Origin: Nemertoderma westbladi
Taxonomy: Eukaryota > Xenacoelomorpha > Nemertodermatida > Nemertodermatidae
Direction of reading: 5' to 3'
Length of the DNA stretch: 58,451 nt
Assembly (NCBI GenBank): GCA_032718475.1
Contig: JAUCBJ010006702.1
Coordinates: 1-58,451 of the forward strand
Positions 11,801 through 21,753 of the stretch are shown here, in pieces. Within the stretch, counting starts at the first letter, position 1, and each line of letters starts with the position of its first letter. The notes under the pieces are model-generated. The model was not told the DNA's origin. It worked only from the letters and a program-made list of their open reading frames with translations, and made no database searches. Position numbers and translations under genes: made by a program.

Positions 11801-12322
11801 TCCGCCTGCACTGTGTATGGCTGACCGTGAGATCTGGGGGTGCCATGTTGCTGGGTCCGCCTGCACAGTGTATGACTGACCGCGAGATCTTGGGGCGCTA
11901 TCGCTATGTTGCCGGGTCCGCCGGCACTGTGTGTGGCTGAACGTGAGATCTGGGGGTGCCATGTTGCTGGGTCCGCCTCCACTGTGTATGGCTGACCGTG
12001 AGATCTGGGGGCGCTATGTTGCTGAGTCCGCCTGCACTGTGTATGGCTGACCGTGAGATCTGGGGGTGCCATGTTGCTGGGTCCGCCTCCACTGTGTATG
12101 GCTGACCGTGAGATCTGGGGGCGCTATGTTGCTGAGTCCGCCTGCACTGTGTATGGCTGACCGTGAGATCTGGGGGTGCCATGTTGCTGGGTCCGCCTGC
12201 ACAGTGTATGACTGACCGCGAGATCTTGGGGCGCTATCGCTATGTTGCCGGGTCCGCCGGCACTGTGTGTGGCTGAACGTGAGATCTGGGGGTGCCATGT
12301 TGCTTGGTCCGCCTGCACTGTA
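8801..12322. repeat. GC-rich minisatellite array, right part
   Basis: Continuation of the 964-1931 array: about 60 monomers of ~55-57 bp. Higher-order duplications are visible. A four-monomer block of 228 bp repeats at about 8872-9099 and 9100-9327. Dimeric ~110-bp blocks repeat near 11788-12298. Variant monomers cluster: 'accatgatatctggg' types lie on the left and 'accgtgagatctgggggcgc' types on the right, as expected of local amplification. Open frames over it on both strands are composition artefacts. Confidence 0.95.
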
Positions 12323-13849
12323 CCTTTTACAAGCTTATCATCATCATCACCAATGTTTAAGATCTCTGAGTATAAGACCCCAGAAGAGATGATTGTAGAA
12401 ATCAATCACTGTGTGATGGTTCCACAACGTTTGTCTCTACACCATGTTGGAGATTCCTTGTGCGGTATTCTCCATTCATCGATCAGCATTAAGTTATTTT
12501 GTTTTTGTATTTCATCCAAAAAGTTTAATTAACTAATGAATATTTAAACAGGTGGGTATTAATTATATATATATTTAGGGCCTAGTACAGTAGTTGTACT
12601 GTAGTAGGTGTTAAATTTGTTAATCTAGGGGGTTATAATAATATATATGTTTAAGTTGGCTGTTGGCAGAAAAAAATTGTTTAAAAACTACCGAAAAAAG
12701 TCACAGTCTATTTCAAAGTTCCACAGTCAATTCGAAAAGTTTCACAAAATGCGGATTATATATATATAGTTAGAAAAATGTTGTATCAATATTGTTAAAA
12801 TATCAACCTGGGTTGAAATTAATTCACGGTAAAAGTACAAGGAACCAAAGGAGGATTGAGTCTTTCTGTTCCAAGATTCCAATACTTGGATATCGCATTG
12901 GTTAGATCATTTCGCAGAATTAGAACTTGCCTTTTTGGATACTTCAAACTTTATACATACAGAAATTGTTAGATATGTTTACGTACTTGCCGTTTCTCCA
13001 GTTTATAATCTCGATCTATAACAATAGCCACCGAATTCGCCGGACCGGAGAGGAAAATCTGATATGGGGTAAACGTCACGCCTACACTTTTACACGCCTA
13101 CACATACATATACCGGCCTAACGGTAAGCAAATACATCTCACTTTTGATCCTCAAACTGCTGATTCTCAATTAAATATATGTTTCCTATCTTTCGTTTAT
13201 TGTTTTGGTTCCTTTCCTTTCAACCCGCCTCTGTAACCAGCTTCTTTACTAACCTGCCTACAGTACAAGTAGGTGTAGGTGTAAGTGTAGGGGTATCGTT
13301 TACCCCCACCTAATATACTTTATTTACAGTCTAACTACATCCACCATGTGGAGAGAGAATCCGTAGCCGCTTTGAGAGTATTCGCTACCAAACTGCTACA
13401 CTGTAATCCCTGAGATCGCTAACTTATGCGACAGTTTCCTTGAAGATCTACTCTATGCTGGTAACACCTAGATTTTGCCTAATTAATTAATTAAATTAAT
13501 TAGGGCTGATAATTCAACCCGGGTTGATATTAATTTCAACCCGGGTTGATATTAATTTCAACCCGGGTTGAAATTCAAGGAAAAAATTGTTGATCAAAAT
13601 AAAAGTTAAAAAGTAGTGAACAGTGGCGGTCCGTGGTCAAAATTATTGGTTGGGCCAGACCGAAAGCTTTATGAATACAGTGGACTTAGTAATACTGTAA
13701 TAAATAAATACACATCAGATAGGTGTTAACGAGGGGAGGGGGGGTATTGTCGAGAAAGAAAAATGGTTTTATCTAAAGTTCATAATAGTTCATAATTAAG
13801 TTCATATACCGTACCTGTGGTATTTTCGTATTTCGTATTGCAAAAATAA
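12323..13849. other. Intergenic, AT-rich; short repeats only
   Basis: No gene is recognised. A lone stretch at about 13195-13255 ('gtttattgttttggttcc' and 'cccgcctctgtaacc') resembles the 68-bp unit arrayed at 53.9-54.9 kb. The last 100 bp lead into a truncated LINE. Confidence 0.5.
13513..13575. repeat. Tandem palindromes with a CAACCCGGGTTG core
   Basis: The 12-bp perfect palindrome caacccgggttg occurs three times at about 21-bp spacing, joined by 'atattaattt'. A diverged copy ('caacctgggttg') lies near 12806. The function is unknown. Confidence 0.85.
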
Positions 13850-14809
13850 GACTGTAAGTGGGGTGTCCTCCAGGGAGACACACTTGCACCATTCTTGTTC
13901 ATAATTGTTGTTGACTATGTTCTACGCATGTCCTTAGATCATAATAATGATGATGGGGTGATGATAACTCCACCTACTGGGTCCAGAAGTCGAGGAAATC
14001 CTGCCAAGTACCTAACTGATCTAGACTTTGCTGATGACTTAGGAGTACTCTCAGAATCACTAGAGGGAGCCCAACGGCTCCTCAGCTCATTAGAACATGC
14101 TGCTTCTAGTGTTGGTCTTTTTATTAACTCCAGAAAGACCAAAATTTTGACAGTTAACTTTGAAAGTCCTCAGCAAGTCTCTGATCGGATGAGCATAAGC
14201 TCAAAAGATGGTATGCTTGAGCATGTGGATGACTTCTGTTACCTGGGATCATGGATCCGGAAGTCAGGTGAGGACCTTCGAATATGTAAGGGAAAGGCAT
14301 GGGCAGCCTTGAATAGGCTTTCCAGGATTTGGAAGTCACCGATAATTAATCGGAAACTTAAGGTCCGATTATTTAGAGCAGCAGTAGTTCCAGTACTCCT
14401 ATATGGGAGTCCATGCTGGGCTCTAACTGCTGAGGACACCAAATCTCTGGATGGCACATTCACAAGAATGCTACGCCGGGTTCATTGTGTCAAGTACAAT
14501 GCACACATCTCCAACCAGACACTATATAACATTGGAGGTGTCTCATTGGTTCCCCCAAGCTTGACACTAGAACAAAATCGCCTCCGCTTTGCAGGACATT
14601 GCTTTCGCCGTGAGGACCAGCCAGTGCTTAATCTTGTACTTTGGCAGCCTCATGGAGTGAATAAGCATGGGCCGGGACAGCCCATGACTTTCTTGAGACG
14701 CATCTTAAAGGACACTGGCCTTGAAGATGCGGATGATCTAGCAAATGTCATGGGTGATAGGGAGTTGTGGCGGTGCAATTTTGTCGATAAGCCGGCACAG
14801 CATTCTTAA
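13850..14809 (+). pseudogene. 5'-truncated LINE: reverse transcriptase palm to C-terminus
   Basis: Coding similarity starts abruptly just after an in-frame TAA at 13847, with the GVLQGDTLAPFLF motif of non-LTR reverse transcriptases. It runs through the catalytic FADD (LDFADDLGVLSE), a KTK motif, FCYLGS, LLYGSPCWAL, a TRMLRRV segment and a C-terminal LRFAGHCFRRED. Palm motifs before GVLQGD are missing, so this is a typical 5'-truncated insertion. The style suggests the RTE/L1-like side of the LINE tree, unlike the CR1-like copy at 1.9-8.8 kb. It ends with a normal stop, and the 3' UTR probably runs a couple of hundred bases further. Confidence 0.85.
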
Positions 14810-15306
14810 AAATGCAGCTGCAATGCAGCATGCCGATCCTAGTAGTGGGCTGAGTATTGAGAGACCTGTATAACGTCAGGTGTGTGTCTCTCCTTGTTCT
14901 TACACTGGTACCAACAGTTACAGCTCATGAGGGATGACGTATTCTGATAGGGCGTTGTCTTAGCAATGATATAGGCTGGGGTGATCCCTTGCTAGTGTTT
15001 GCTCTGATAAACTACATACACTACACACCATCACAAAGGAATGGGGAAAGAGTCAGCCACTGCAATACCAATAATACTGTAATTACCTCTGCCTATTGAG
15101 TAAGATGAAAATTAGGTTCATAGAGGATTAACGTTTAATGGCACTAATATATAATATATATTGCATACCATATGTCCAAGGAAGATCGAACAATAGGCTT
15201 GACTTGACTATACATACAGTAGGTCGTGTAAAGGTCATTTTGTCTGAGTAATACTCTACAGAATTTTATTTATATAATCTTTGTTGTTAATTCGAAATAT
15301 AAACAA
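14810..15306. other. Probable LINE 3' UTR and flank
   Basis: No coding or RNA feature is seen. The first ~200 bp are probably 3' UTR of the preceding LINE fragment. Confidence 0.4.
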
Positions 15307-15770
15307 AAAACGGTAATCCCAAATCCCTTATTCCCAGATACCAAAAGGTCGCGTTGTTCAACTGAGCCCCGTTAGTGGAAACAGCCAGTGCCGCTAGTCG
15401 GTGGGGTTGACTTGTTGACAAAAGGATGAGGCGTAATGAGATACGCATTGCGTATCTTCTTCAGTGAACCAATAATGGCAGATACCAAATTCCTTATTCC
15501 CAAATCCCAAATACCATATTCCCAAATCCCAAATACCTTAATTCCAAATCCCAAATACCTTATTCCCAAATCCCTTAATCCCAAATACCTTATTCCCAAA
15601 TCCCAAATATCTTATCCCAAATCCCAAATACCTTATTCCCAAATCCCAGATACAGCTTATTCCCAAATCCCAAATACCTTATTCCCAAATACCTCCTTAT
15701 TCCCAAATCCCAAATACCTTATACCCAAATACCTTATTCCTAAACCCCAAATTCACCATTTCTGGGATTT
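15307..15770. repeat. Simple tandem repeat of TTCCCAAATCCCAAATACCTTA type
   Basis: Degenerate ~20-22-bp units built from 'cccaaatcccaaatacc' and 'ttattccc' occupy 15480-15770. A few copies lie at 15307-15350, separated by 130 bp of unique sequence. Open frames on both strands here (Pro/Ile/Asn-rich or Gly/Leu-rich) are repeat artefacts. Confidence 0.9.
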
Positions 15771-15852
15771 GCGTCCAGTTTCCCCTGGTGAGTTATTTTT
15801 CTGTGCGTGTCCATAGTTTCCCCCCCTATCTGAGTAGATTATGTACGGTATC

Positions 15853-16136
15853 AAGTAAAGTAAAAGTAAAGTAAATTTTCTTCGGCCGCTAGGCCAGGGA
15901 TTACGCACAAAGTCTGACGACTTATTTCCAGTGCGGTCCCTCCAGAACTTTACTCCCCAGAGGAAACTCCAGTACTCATTTAGCTACAACTTATGGATGC
16001 AAGGCAGAGATGCGCCCTGGCTGGTCCCTTTAAAGCATTCGTGCCGAAACGAAAACTGCCCTGGCCCATGTGAGGATCGAACCCACGACCTACAGGAGAT
16101 GTGAATTCAATGCGACCACTACACCAAGGTGGAACC
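15853..16136 (-). mobile_element. tRNA-derived SINE
   Basis: On the minus strand it begins with a tRNA-like head containing an A box (tggtgtagtgg-type) and a B box (gggttcgatcct). A ~180-bp tRNA-unrelated body follows, and a tail of (TTTAC)-like repeats (plus strand about 15853-15875) ends it. A second copy in opposite orientation lies at 56170-56430, so the body defines a family. The internal boxes would drive RNA polymerase III transcription. Confidence 0.8.
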
Positions 16137-16827
16137 TTGGTATCGATAGTTTTATTTTAGTTTTAGTGTGACAGTAGGCCTAGTGTGAGCGTTGTGGTTG
16201 TGAGTTCCACGTCAGCTGGGCACGTGGCCGTGTTCAGGTGTTAGGCAGTTGTTATTCTTATCTTAGGCCTACAGCGGTATGTCATGGCCTACGGTATGTA
16301 CAGATGTTTTAACATTTGCTGTACCGGTTGCCGGTACGTATATTTCAGTTTGTATAATGCAGTACGGTACAGCGGTAATGATTGCGTTGCATTTGCATTG
16401 TAATGTGTTCATTATACATTAAATACTGTCTACTTTAAAATACTGACAGACTGATGGATAGCAGGATAGGCCTGATACTGTTAAGAGCAAGAAAGCAACC
16501 GTTTCTACCTGTCTACCGTGCGAGCAAATCCCAGAATCCATGGAGTGCAATAGCTGAATACCTAGTCATATAAAGAAGTCTCGTGTCACTGCCAGTCTCC
16601 CACTTGCATAAAGCTGAAACAGTGGAAAGTGCCATAATTAGTAATTCTGTAATTAGAGCTAAATATGATAGGCCTACCGGTAGTGACTGTTGCTTACTAG
16701 GCCTAGCCAGTCAGTACCTGTACTACAGTACTACAGTACCGTAACTGAGTAACGATAGCTTTTACTTACAGTCTTAATTCAGTAATTGACCTTTTATATT
16801 TATATATCTGTATATTATAATGATCTA
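16137..16827. other. Upstream region of the SMCO4-BET1-RINT1 cluster
   Basis: AT-rich and rich in 'aggcctac' and 'accggta' palindromes. A pyrimidine-rich stretch followed by AG ('ttttacttacag', about 16760-16771, and 'cttaattcag') precedes the SMCO4 start and could be a 3' splice or trans-splice acceptor. No clear TATA box can be assigned. Confidence 0.35.
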
Positions 16828-17013
16828 ATGGCTCGACAGGTATTTAAAGGTAAACCGAAGAAAGAGACGCGAAAGGATAAGGAAGAACGACGGAAATCCA
16901 TGGCCGATATTCGTAACAAAATATTCACTGTTGTCATTCCTTCATTTATTGTGATTGCTGTTCTCATAACATTGTATGTGTTTGCGAATTCGCGTAAAGT
17001 CGAGAGCATTTAA
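16828..17013 (+). CDS. SMCO4: SMCO4 homologue, small single-pass membrane protein
   Basis: The 61-residue product matches the small vertebrate protein SMCO4 in length (59 in human) and layout. It has a strongly basic N-terminus with 'KGKPKKET' followed by 'KDKEERRKSM' (residues 8-25), a short helix, and one membrane segment at residues ~32-52. The ATG at 16828 is chosen because homology begins there; an in-frame ATG 42 bp upstream would add a non-conserved hydrophobic stretch. The biochemical function of SMCO4 is not established to my knowledge. The gene is uninterrupted and is followed 436 bp later by BET1 on the same strand, with no AATAAA in between. Confidence 0.85.
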   Translation: MARQVFKGKPKKETRKDKEERRKSMADIRNKIFTVVIPSFIVIAVLITLYVFANSRKVESI

Positions 17014-17449
17014 AGGCTGAACTGTTTTGTCTAGGTCTTTCACATTCCTAACAATCATTCGATCGGAGAGCCATACGATATTTAATGTTTTATGTATCAT
17101 TAATCAGTTAATGGTTGCCTAATACTCGGATACTACGATTGCAGGTAGGTAGTTAGTTAGGCCAAGAGTTATGTTCGCTCTGATTCATATATATATTGCA
17201 TAGATAACCGTATAGGCCTATCTGTATATCGAGCCTACCGGTAGCATCAACTACATATATCAGGATATCACTGCAGCTCTGTATATCGTTGAGATCGTTA
17301 CAGTCTTACTGACAGACTGACAAAGGGATGGAGAAATCTGAATTCTAAAAAAGTATTATTAGCTTTACATAATACCGTACCGGTATATGTTTATGATCGA
17401 TACCTGCAATATAGGCCTACTTACCGAATTACACTAATTCGGTATTAGA
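17014..17449. other. SMCO4-BET1 intergenic region
   Basis: 436 bp without a reading frame and without AATAAA or ATTAAA. It ends 'aattcggtattag' one base before the BET1 ATG, so an AG dinucleotide abuts the start codon region and could serve as a splice or trans-splice acceptor. Confidence 0.4.
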
Positions 17450-17770
17450 ATGAAACGGGTTGCTACGGGCAACACCCCCAGCCACCACGAGTTATTGGAG
17501 GAACAAAACAGAGAGTTGGAAGTTGACCTTCAAGCTAAAGTTGGTGCGTTGAAGAGCTTATCAATAGACATTGGCAATGAGGTTCGTAGCCAGAATATAT
17601 TCCTCTCCGATATGGATTCGACGTTCGAGACTTCGTCTGGAGTTCTCGGCGTGGCGATGAAGAACCTCGGAGCGTTAAGTAAAACCGCGTCTAAATACAG
17701 CATATACTGTTACCTATTGGCCTTCTGTTTTATGGTTTTCCTTGTTATGTGGTATATTAAACGCAGTTAG
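17450..17770 (+). CDS. BET1: BET1, Golgi vesicular trafficking Qc-SNARE
   Basis: A 106-residue protein has the BET1 layout. A variable N-terminus is followed by a SNARE motif from about residue 19 to 80, with 'LKSLSIDIGNEVRSQN' in the first half; Gln48 sits where the zero-layer Gln is expected. A short linker and one C-terminal membrane anchor at about residues 85-103 complete it, ending in basic residues. BET1 works in fusion of ER-derived vesicles at the cis-Golgi, together with syntaxin-5, GS27 and SEC22B or YKT6. The choice of BET1 over its paralogue BET1L rests on the 'SIDIGNEV' stretch and the 'DMDSTFE' region. No intron interrupts it. Only 86 bp separate its stop from RINT1. Confidence 0.9.
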   Translation: MKRVATGNTPSHHELLEEQNRELEVDLQAKVGALKSLSIDIGNEVRSQNIFLSDMDSTFETSSGVLGVAMKNLGALSKTASKYSIYCYLLAFCFMVFLVMWYIKRS

Positions 17771-17856
17771 CCATCGACTTTATGGGTCAAGGTTTAACTT
17801 TATTGCGAATATAATAATTACATACCTGTTTCCAATTTCAACTATAAAAATTAATT
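17771..17856 (+). promoter_or_regulatory. 86-bp BET1-RINT1 intercistronic spacer
   Basis: The gap has no canonical polyadenylation signal (only a weak TATAAA variant at about 17843) and is too short for an ordinary promoter plus 3' UTR. A candidate AG acceptor lies in 'gggtcaag' near 17791. This is the strongest hint of polycistronic transcription in the cluster. Inference only. Confidence 0.4.
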
Positions 17857-20079
17857 ATGGAGTGTGGTAATAAACTCCATTGCGATTCTGTTAAACAGTT
17901 TATTGACTCGAAGTTTAATGTCTCCGCTTTCGAAACCCTCGGGGGTTTATTGAAGGAGGAGTTGGATAAAGTGCGCGAAGAATGCGATAAGTTGGAAGCC
18001 CAGGTTGGAAAGCAAACGGAGGAAGTTAGCAAACCAGTTTCATCACGTCTAGACGATCTAATTACTCAGTCTAAATTGGCGGTTAGCAGAGTGGATCAGC
18101 TGAAGGACTCAGTTGAATCTGTTACCGACGATTTGGATAGTTTACTGACGGACTCCCAACCCGGGAACCAACAGATCCGTTCGCTAGTGGAACAGATTAA
18201 CGAATTGGAGAGATACGCGGAGTACCTAGCCGTCCTGTCCCATGTGGACTCCATGTCCGATTCAATAGATTCCTTCTACAAGAGTTCCCGCACCAACCGC
18301 GCTGTCATCCAGTATTGCGAGCTCTCCAAGGTCTATGGCCTTCTGGAGGCTTCGCATTGCCATCATCTACTCACCTACATCCGCCAGCTGCTCCTTTACT
18401 GGCACAATGTGCTGCGGCAGTCGGTCGGGGATCTATTCGAGGCCGCGATCCGCTCCATCAACTGGCCCTTCATCGACTCCCCGGCCCCGGACTCTATAGA
18501 CACGGAGCTGACCGCCAACCTCCAGTCCCACATACTCAACCTACTCCGTCTCCAACTCCCGGAACAGTTGACACCCCAAGGGGAGCACTCACCTCTGAGT
18601 TCCCCCTCCTCCAGTCGCTCCCTGCTCCCCATCCAGCTCCCCCCTGTGGACCCCGATATCCCGCTCCCGATTAAACTCCTCCTTAAACCGCTGTCTCGTC
18701 GATTCCGTTTCCATTTCTGCGCGAAACGCCGCGAAACAAACAACCCGGAACGGCCTGACTGGTTCCTCAACCAGCTACTTGTCTGGATTCGCGACCACGA
18801 TGGCTTCCTTTCTACGATCTTCCAGTCCATCGTTGACCGCGCTCTCCCAGACGCCGTTCTCGACTGCCGTTTCTACTTCGCCCGTGGAATAATCGAACTC
18901 GTTGAAACTAAACTCCTGATGGACCTCCCGGTTACTCTCTACGACGATCACATCTTCTGTCGTCTCGTCGACGAGCTGCTCTCCTTCCACTCCCAGTGGA
19001 CCCTTCTTCTCGGCCGTCACGTCGCCAAGGCCACCAACGTGTTCCGCTTCCTCTCCCATCCCGATATATTCGCCAAGTGGCTCCACGTTGAGCGGAAGTT
19101 CGCTGTAGAGCGTCTCGACTCGATCCTGTCCTCCCCGGATGCGTGGCTCTCCGTGGACCCGGACTCGGACAACGTCCCACAGTGCGCCCAGGCCCTCGTC
19201 GACTTCCTCAGTCTGATGAGCCGTCGATTCGGGGAGCTTCCGGAACCGCGTCTGCAGTCCCAGTTCCTCGACCTCCAGCTGGGGTTGGTGGACGATCTGC
19301 GAGTGCGAACACTGCAACTGCTGCGGGACGAGTGGGCCCTCCCGTTGGGAGAGAAGTTCAGAGCGATACTGAACCTCGTCGGATTCGTTATTGCTACCCT
19401 CGACGAGTGGGCTCAACTCACCCTCTACATCGAGTTGCACTGCCATCGTTCGCAGGAACCAGACTCACACGATGGAACTGTATTTGACGAGATTATACAA
19501 CTATATCGACGTCTGCAGGACGAGATGATTGACACTATTATAGAGAATGTTATGATTGACGTTAAGATAAACGCAAGGGACTACTGTTCCTCTAAGTGGT
19601 TCTGTATTCCCCCAACTTCATCCTTCGTCGCGATGACCTTATCCGACTCGGCCTGCGAGCTGTTGCTGACCTTGCGGGACCGTCTCTTCGTGCTCCACAC
19701 CTCGGTCACTCGGGGCGCGTTCACCTCGATTTGGCGACAACTCGCTACCCAACTCAACGATTTCCTCTACAACCAACTCATCCTCCACAACCGCTTCTCT
19801 GAGGGCGGCTGCGCCCAACTAGACGTCGATATGAGACGCAACTTGTTTCCTACCTTCGGGGATTTCACATCGAAACCCGAGAATTACTTTAAGGATCTGA
19901 AAGAAGCGTGTACTTTGTTGAATTGCAACATGGGGACTTCGTATCTGCTCAAGGAAACTTTGGCAGATAATCGATGTTCCCATTCCAAGAAGGTGGAAAC
20001 TCTTCATGAACTCGGTGTCTTCAACATAACTCCAAGTAACGCCATAGTCATTCTTAACCTTCGCCAGGAATCAATGTAG
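17857..20079 (+). CDS. RINT1: RINT1 (RAD50 interactor 1 / Tip20-like tethering factor)
   Basis: A single uninterrupted frame of 740 residues (human protein about 790) covers the whole RINT1/TIP20 family. It has an N-terminal coiled coil (about residues 25-110), then the helical tether body. The body includes landmarks such as 'RRFRFHF', 'YDDHIFCRLVDELLSF', 'VERKFAVERLDSIL' and, near the C-terminus, 'GGCAQLDVDMRRNLF' and 'PENYFKDLKEAC'. RINT1 joins ZW10 and NAG in the NRZ complex on the ER, which tethers Golgi-derived vesicles through ER SNAREs; it also has reported roles in the G2/M checkpoint. The central part is clearly more GC-rich than its surroundings. The absence of introns over 2.2 kb is unusual for this gene in animals. 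An ATTAAA lies about 37 bp after the stop. Confidence 0.95.
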   Translation: MECGNKLHCDSVKQFIDSKFNVSAFETLGGLLKEELDKVREECDKLEAQVGKQTEEVSKPVSSRLDDLITQSKLAVSRVDQLKDSVESVTDDLDSLLTDSQPGNQQIRSLVEQINELERYAEYLAVLSHVDSMSDSIDSFYKSSRTNRAVIQYCELSKVYGLLEASHCHHLLTYIRQLLLYWHNVLRQSVGDLFEAAIRSINWPFIDSPAPDSIDTELTANLQSHILNLLRLQLPEQLTPQGEHSPLSSPSSSRSLLPIQLPPVDPDIPLPIKLLLKPLSRRFRFHFCAKRRETNNPERPDWFLNQLLVWIRDHDGFLSTIFQSIVDRALPDAVLDCRFYFARGIIELVETKLLMDLPVTLYDDHIFCRLVDELLSFHSQWTLLLGRHVAKATNVFRFLSHPDIFAKWLHVERKFAVERLDSILSSPDAWLSVDPDSDNVPQCAQALVDFLSLMSRRFGELPEPRLQSQFLDLQLGLVDDLRVRTLQLLRDEWALPLGEKFRAILNLVGFVIATLDEWAQLTLYIELHCHRSQEPDSHDGTVFDEIIQLYRRLQDEMIDTIIENVMIDVKINARDYCSSKWFCIPPTSSFVAMTLSDSACELLLTLRDRLFVLHTSVTRGAFTSIWRQLATQLNDFLYNQLILHNRFSEGGCAQLDVDMRRNLFPTFGDFTSKPENYFKDLKEACTLLNCNMGTSYLLKETLADNRCSHSKKVETLHELGVFNITPSNAIVILNLRQESM

Positions 20080-20212
20080 TGTCGTGCTTCAACAGTGGTG
20101 TATTTGTTTAATAATTAAATGTAGTTTTATGTGTTTTACCATAACATTGGGTGTATATATATTTATATACTGATACTCTGTGAATTATATTTGCAGGGTG
20201 ATGGATGTCTTA

Positions 20213-20722
20213 GGGGGCGTTCATAAAGTATGTCACGCACTAGGGGGGGAGCTTGCGTGACATTTTGTGACAGAGGGGGGGGGACTTTTGTGACGGTCAC
20301 GGCAATGTTCTACGGTATTCTTTAATGTTGGCTTGAATTTGACTAACACATTTGTAGATGAGTGGGAAACTGAGATGAGTGGGAAAGTGAGAAAAAACAA
20401 TAAACTCAATAACATTGAATTTAATCCCTAACATTAACAGGACACCCCTGTCTAGTCTGCCTTGTACATGTACAGTACTGTAGTTTGGAGCTGCTAAAGT
20501 ATGTATTGGCTTTTAGTAAGAACTACTTCAGTCGAAATGTTTCATTTTCTATTGTGCTTTCTAACTGTTATTAAATTACTGAAATAAAATATTTTTCGTC
20601 TAGGGGGGGGGGGGGGGGGGGGGGGGGGGTTCGAGCTTGCGTTACACTTTGTGACAGAGATGGGGGGGGGGGGGGTGTCAAAAAACTGGAAAATTTGCGT
20701 GTCATAATTTATGAACGCCCCC
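20213..20722. mobile_element. Harbinger-like MITE with 26-bp TIRs
   Basis: The left end 'gggggcgttcataaagtatg' and the right end, read on the other strand, agree over ~26 bp with few mismatches. The flanks are TTA on both sides (20210-20212 and 20723-20725). A 3-bp TTA duplication with GGG-starting TIRs fits PIF/Harbinger. The 510-bp element encodes nothing. It contains a second inner inverted/direct motif ('gcttgcgt.acatttgtgacagag' twice) and two poly(G) runs of 27 and 14. Confidence 0.75.
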
Positions 20723-20871
20723 TTATTATAATTTATTAAATAAATCCATCTCATCGACCATATAAGATAAGGAACCACGTCAATTGTTGTTTGTTATTAA
20801 TTTCATAAATACTTCAATGTTATTGAAACCGACTGTGTTACTTCAGAGATCCAAAACATAGCTGAATTTTT

Positions 20872-21030
20872 ACCCAGATCGGTTTAACAATAACTACTCT
20901 ACTATTTATACCCAGATCGGTTTAACAATAACTACTCTACTATTTTTACCCAGATCGGTTTAACAATAACTACTCTACTATCTATTACTTACCCAGATCG
21001 GTTTAACAATAACTACTCTACTATTTTTAC
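20872..21030. repeat. 38-bp tandem repeat, four copies
   Basis: The unit starts 'acccagatcggtttaacaa' and repeats at 20872, 20910, 20948 and 20991; the third unit is 5 bp longer. Confidence 0.95.
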
Positions 21031-21753
21031 TTATCAACTACAATTTCTGTATTACTTATTCTATTTACTAAGTTTATAAATCTATTTTCAAAATGACTAA
21101 AATTTTCAAAATAAAAGTAATAAAATTAGTGAAATATTCTCGGCCTTATTTTGAGGGTGTTGTGTAGGTGGGTGGGTGGGTGTAACGTAATATACATTGG
21201 TAATTTGGTAAATTTTTTTAGTTCTAAATGTTTTGCTGAGTTTCCGAAGTTATTTTATATTGGTAACGAGATGTGGGTTATACTCCTTTTTTTACATTAT
21301 GTTAATAAGGCAATGTTTGTTCTAAAATATAAACATGTCTGTAGATTAGTAATTGGGGTGTTGTTTTTGTGCTACACATTTTACACTTATTCTAGGGTGT
21401 TGATATTAATATTTATTTATTTATTATTTACTGGTGATTTCTTTTTGCCTTCGGCCTACCAATTAAGATTGTTTAATAAACCCGTAATTGGACCGGATTA
21501 TATTATAACTAAAGTTTATTTATTTATTCAGATCCCTTTGTAATTCACTCCGTTTTGTTTTGAGTTATTTTCCTCTGAGTTAAAAAAACACACGGCTTGT
21601 TCCCAGTTATTTAACGTCGTTTAACCAGTGTGGCGTTTTTTCGATTCGACATTTTCAAATTTAGCTACCTCTACTACAACTACTACAGTAGTTATTAGTT
21701 ACTAACTATAAACATTAAACATTACAATTTAAAAAATATAATATGTATAAAAA
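21031..21753. other. AT-rich, no supported gene
   Basis: A 130-codon plus-strand open stretch (21151-21543) is hydrophobic and low in complexity, resembles nothing I know and looks like chance. The 3' LTR of element A would be expected about here, but I find no match to the 33.8-34.5 kb LTR. Confidence 0.4.

Noticed and set aside
8775-12298. Dozens of overlapping open frames with Cys/His/Trp-rich repeats resembling zinc-binding peptides
   Set aside because: Same satellite; the Cys and His come from gt- and ca-rich repeat DNA and appear in mirrored frames.
15436-15816. 126-codon Pro/Ile/Asn-rich frame
   Set aside because: Translation of the ttcccaaatcccaaatacc simple repeat.
16075-16132. tRNA gene
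   Set aside because: A and B boxes are present, but they belong to the SINE head; no complete cloverleaf was drawn and a repeat body follows.
18775-19446. 223-codon minus-strand frame
   Set aside because: Shadow of the GC-rich, conserved RINT1 coding strand.
21151-21543. 130-codon hydrophobic frame with possible membrane segments
   Set aside because: AT-rich DNA gives Phe/Leu/Ile/Tyr by composition; no family resemblance and no transcript signal.
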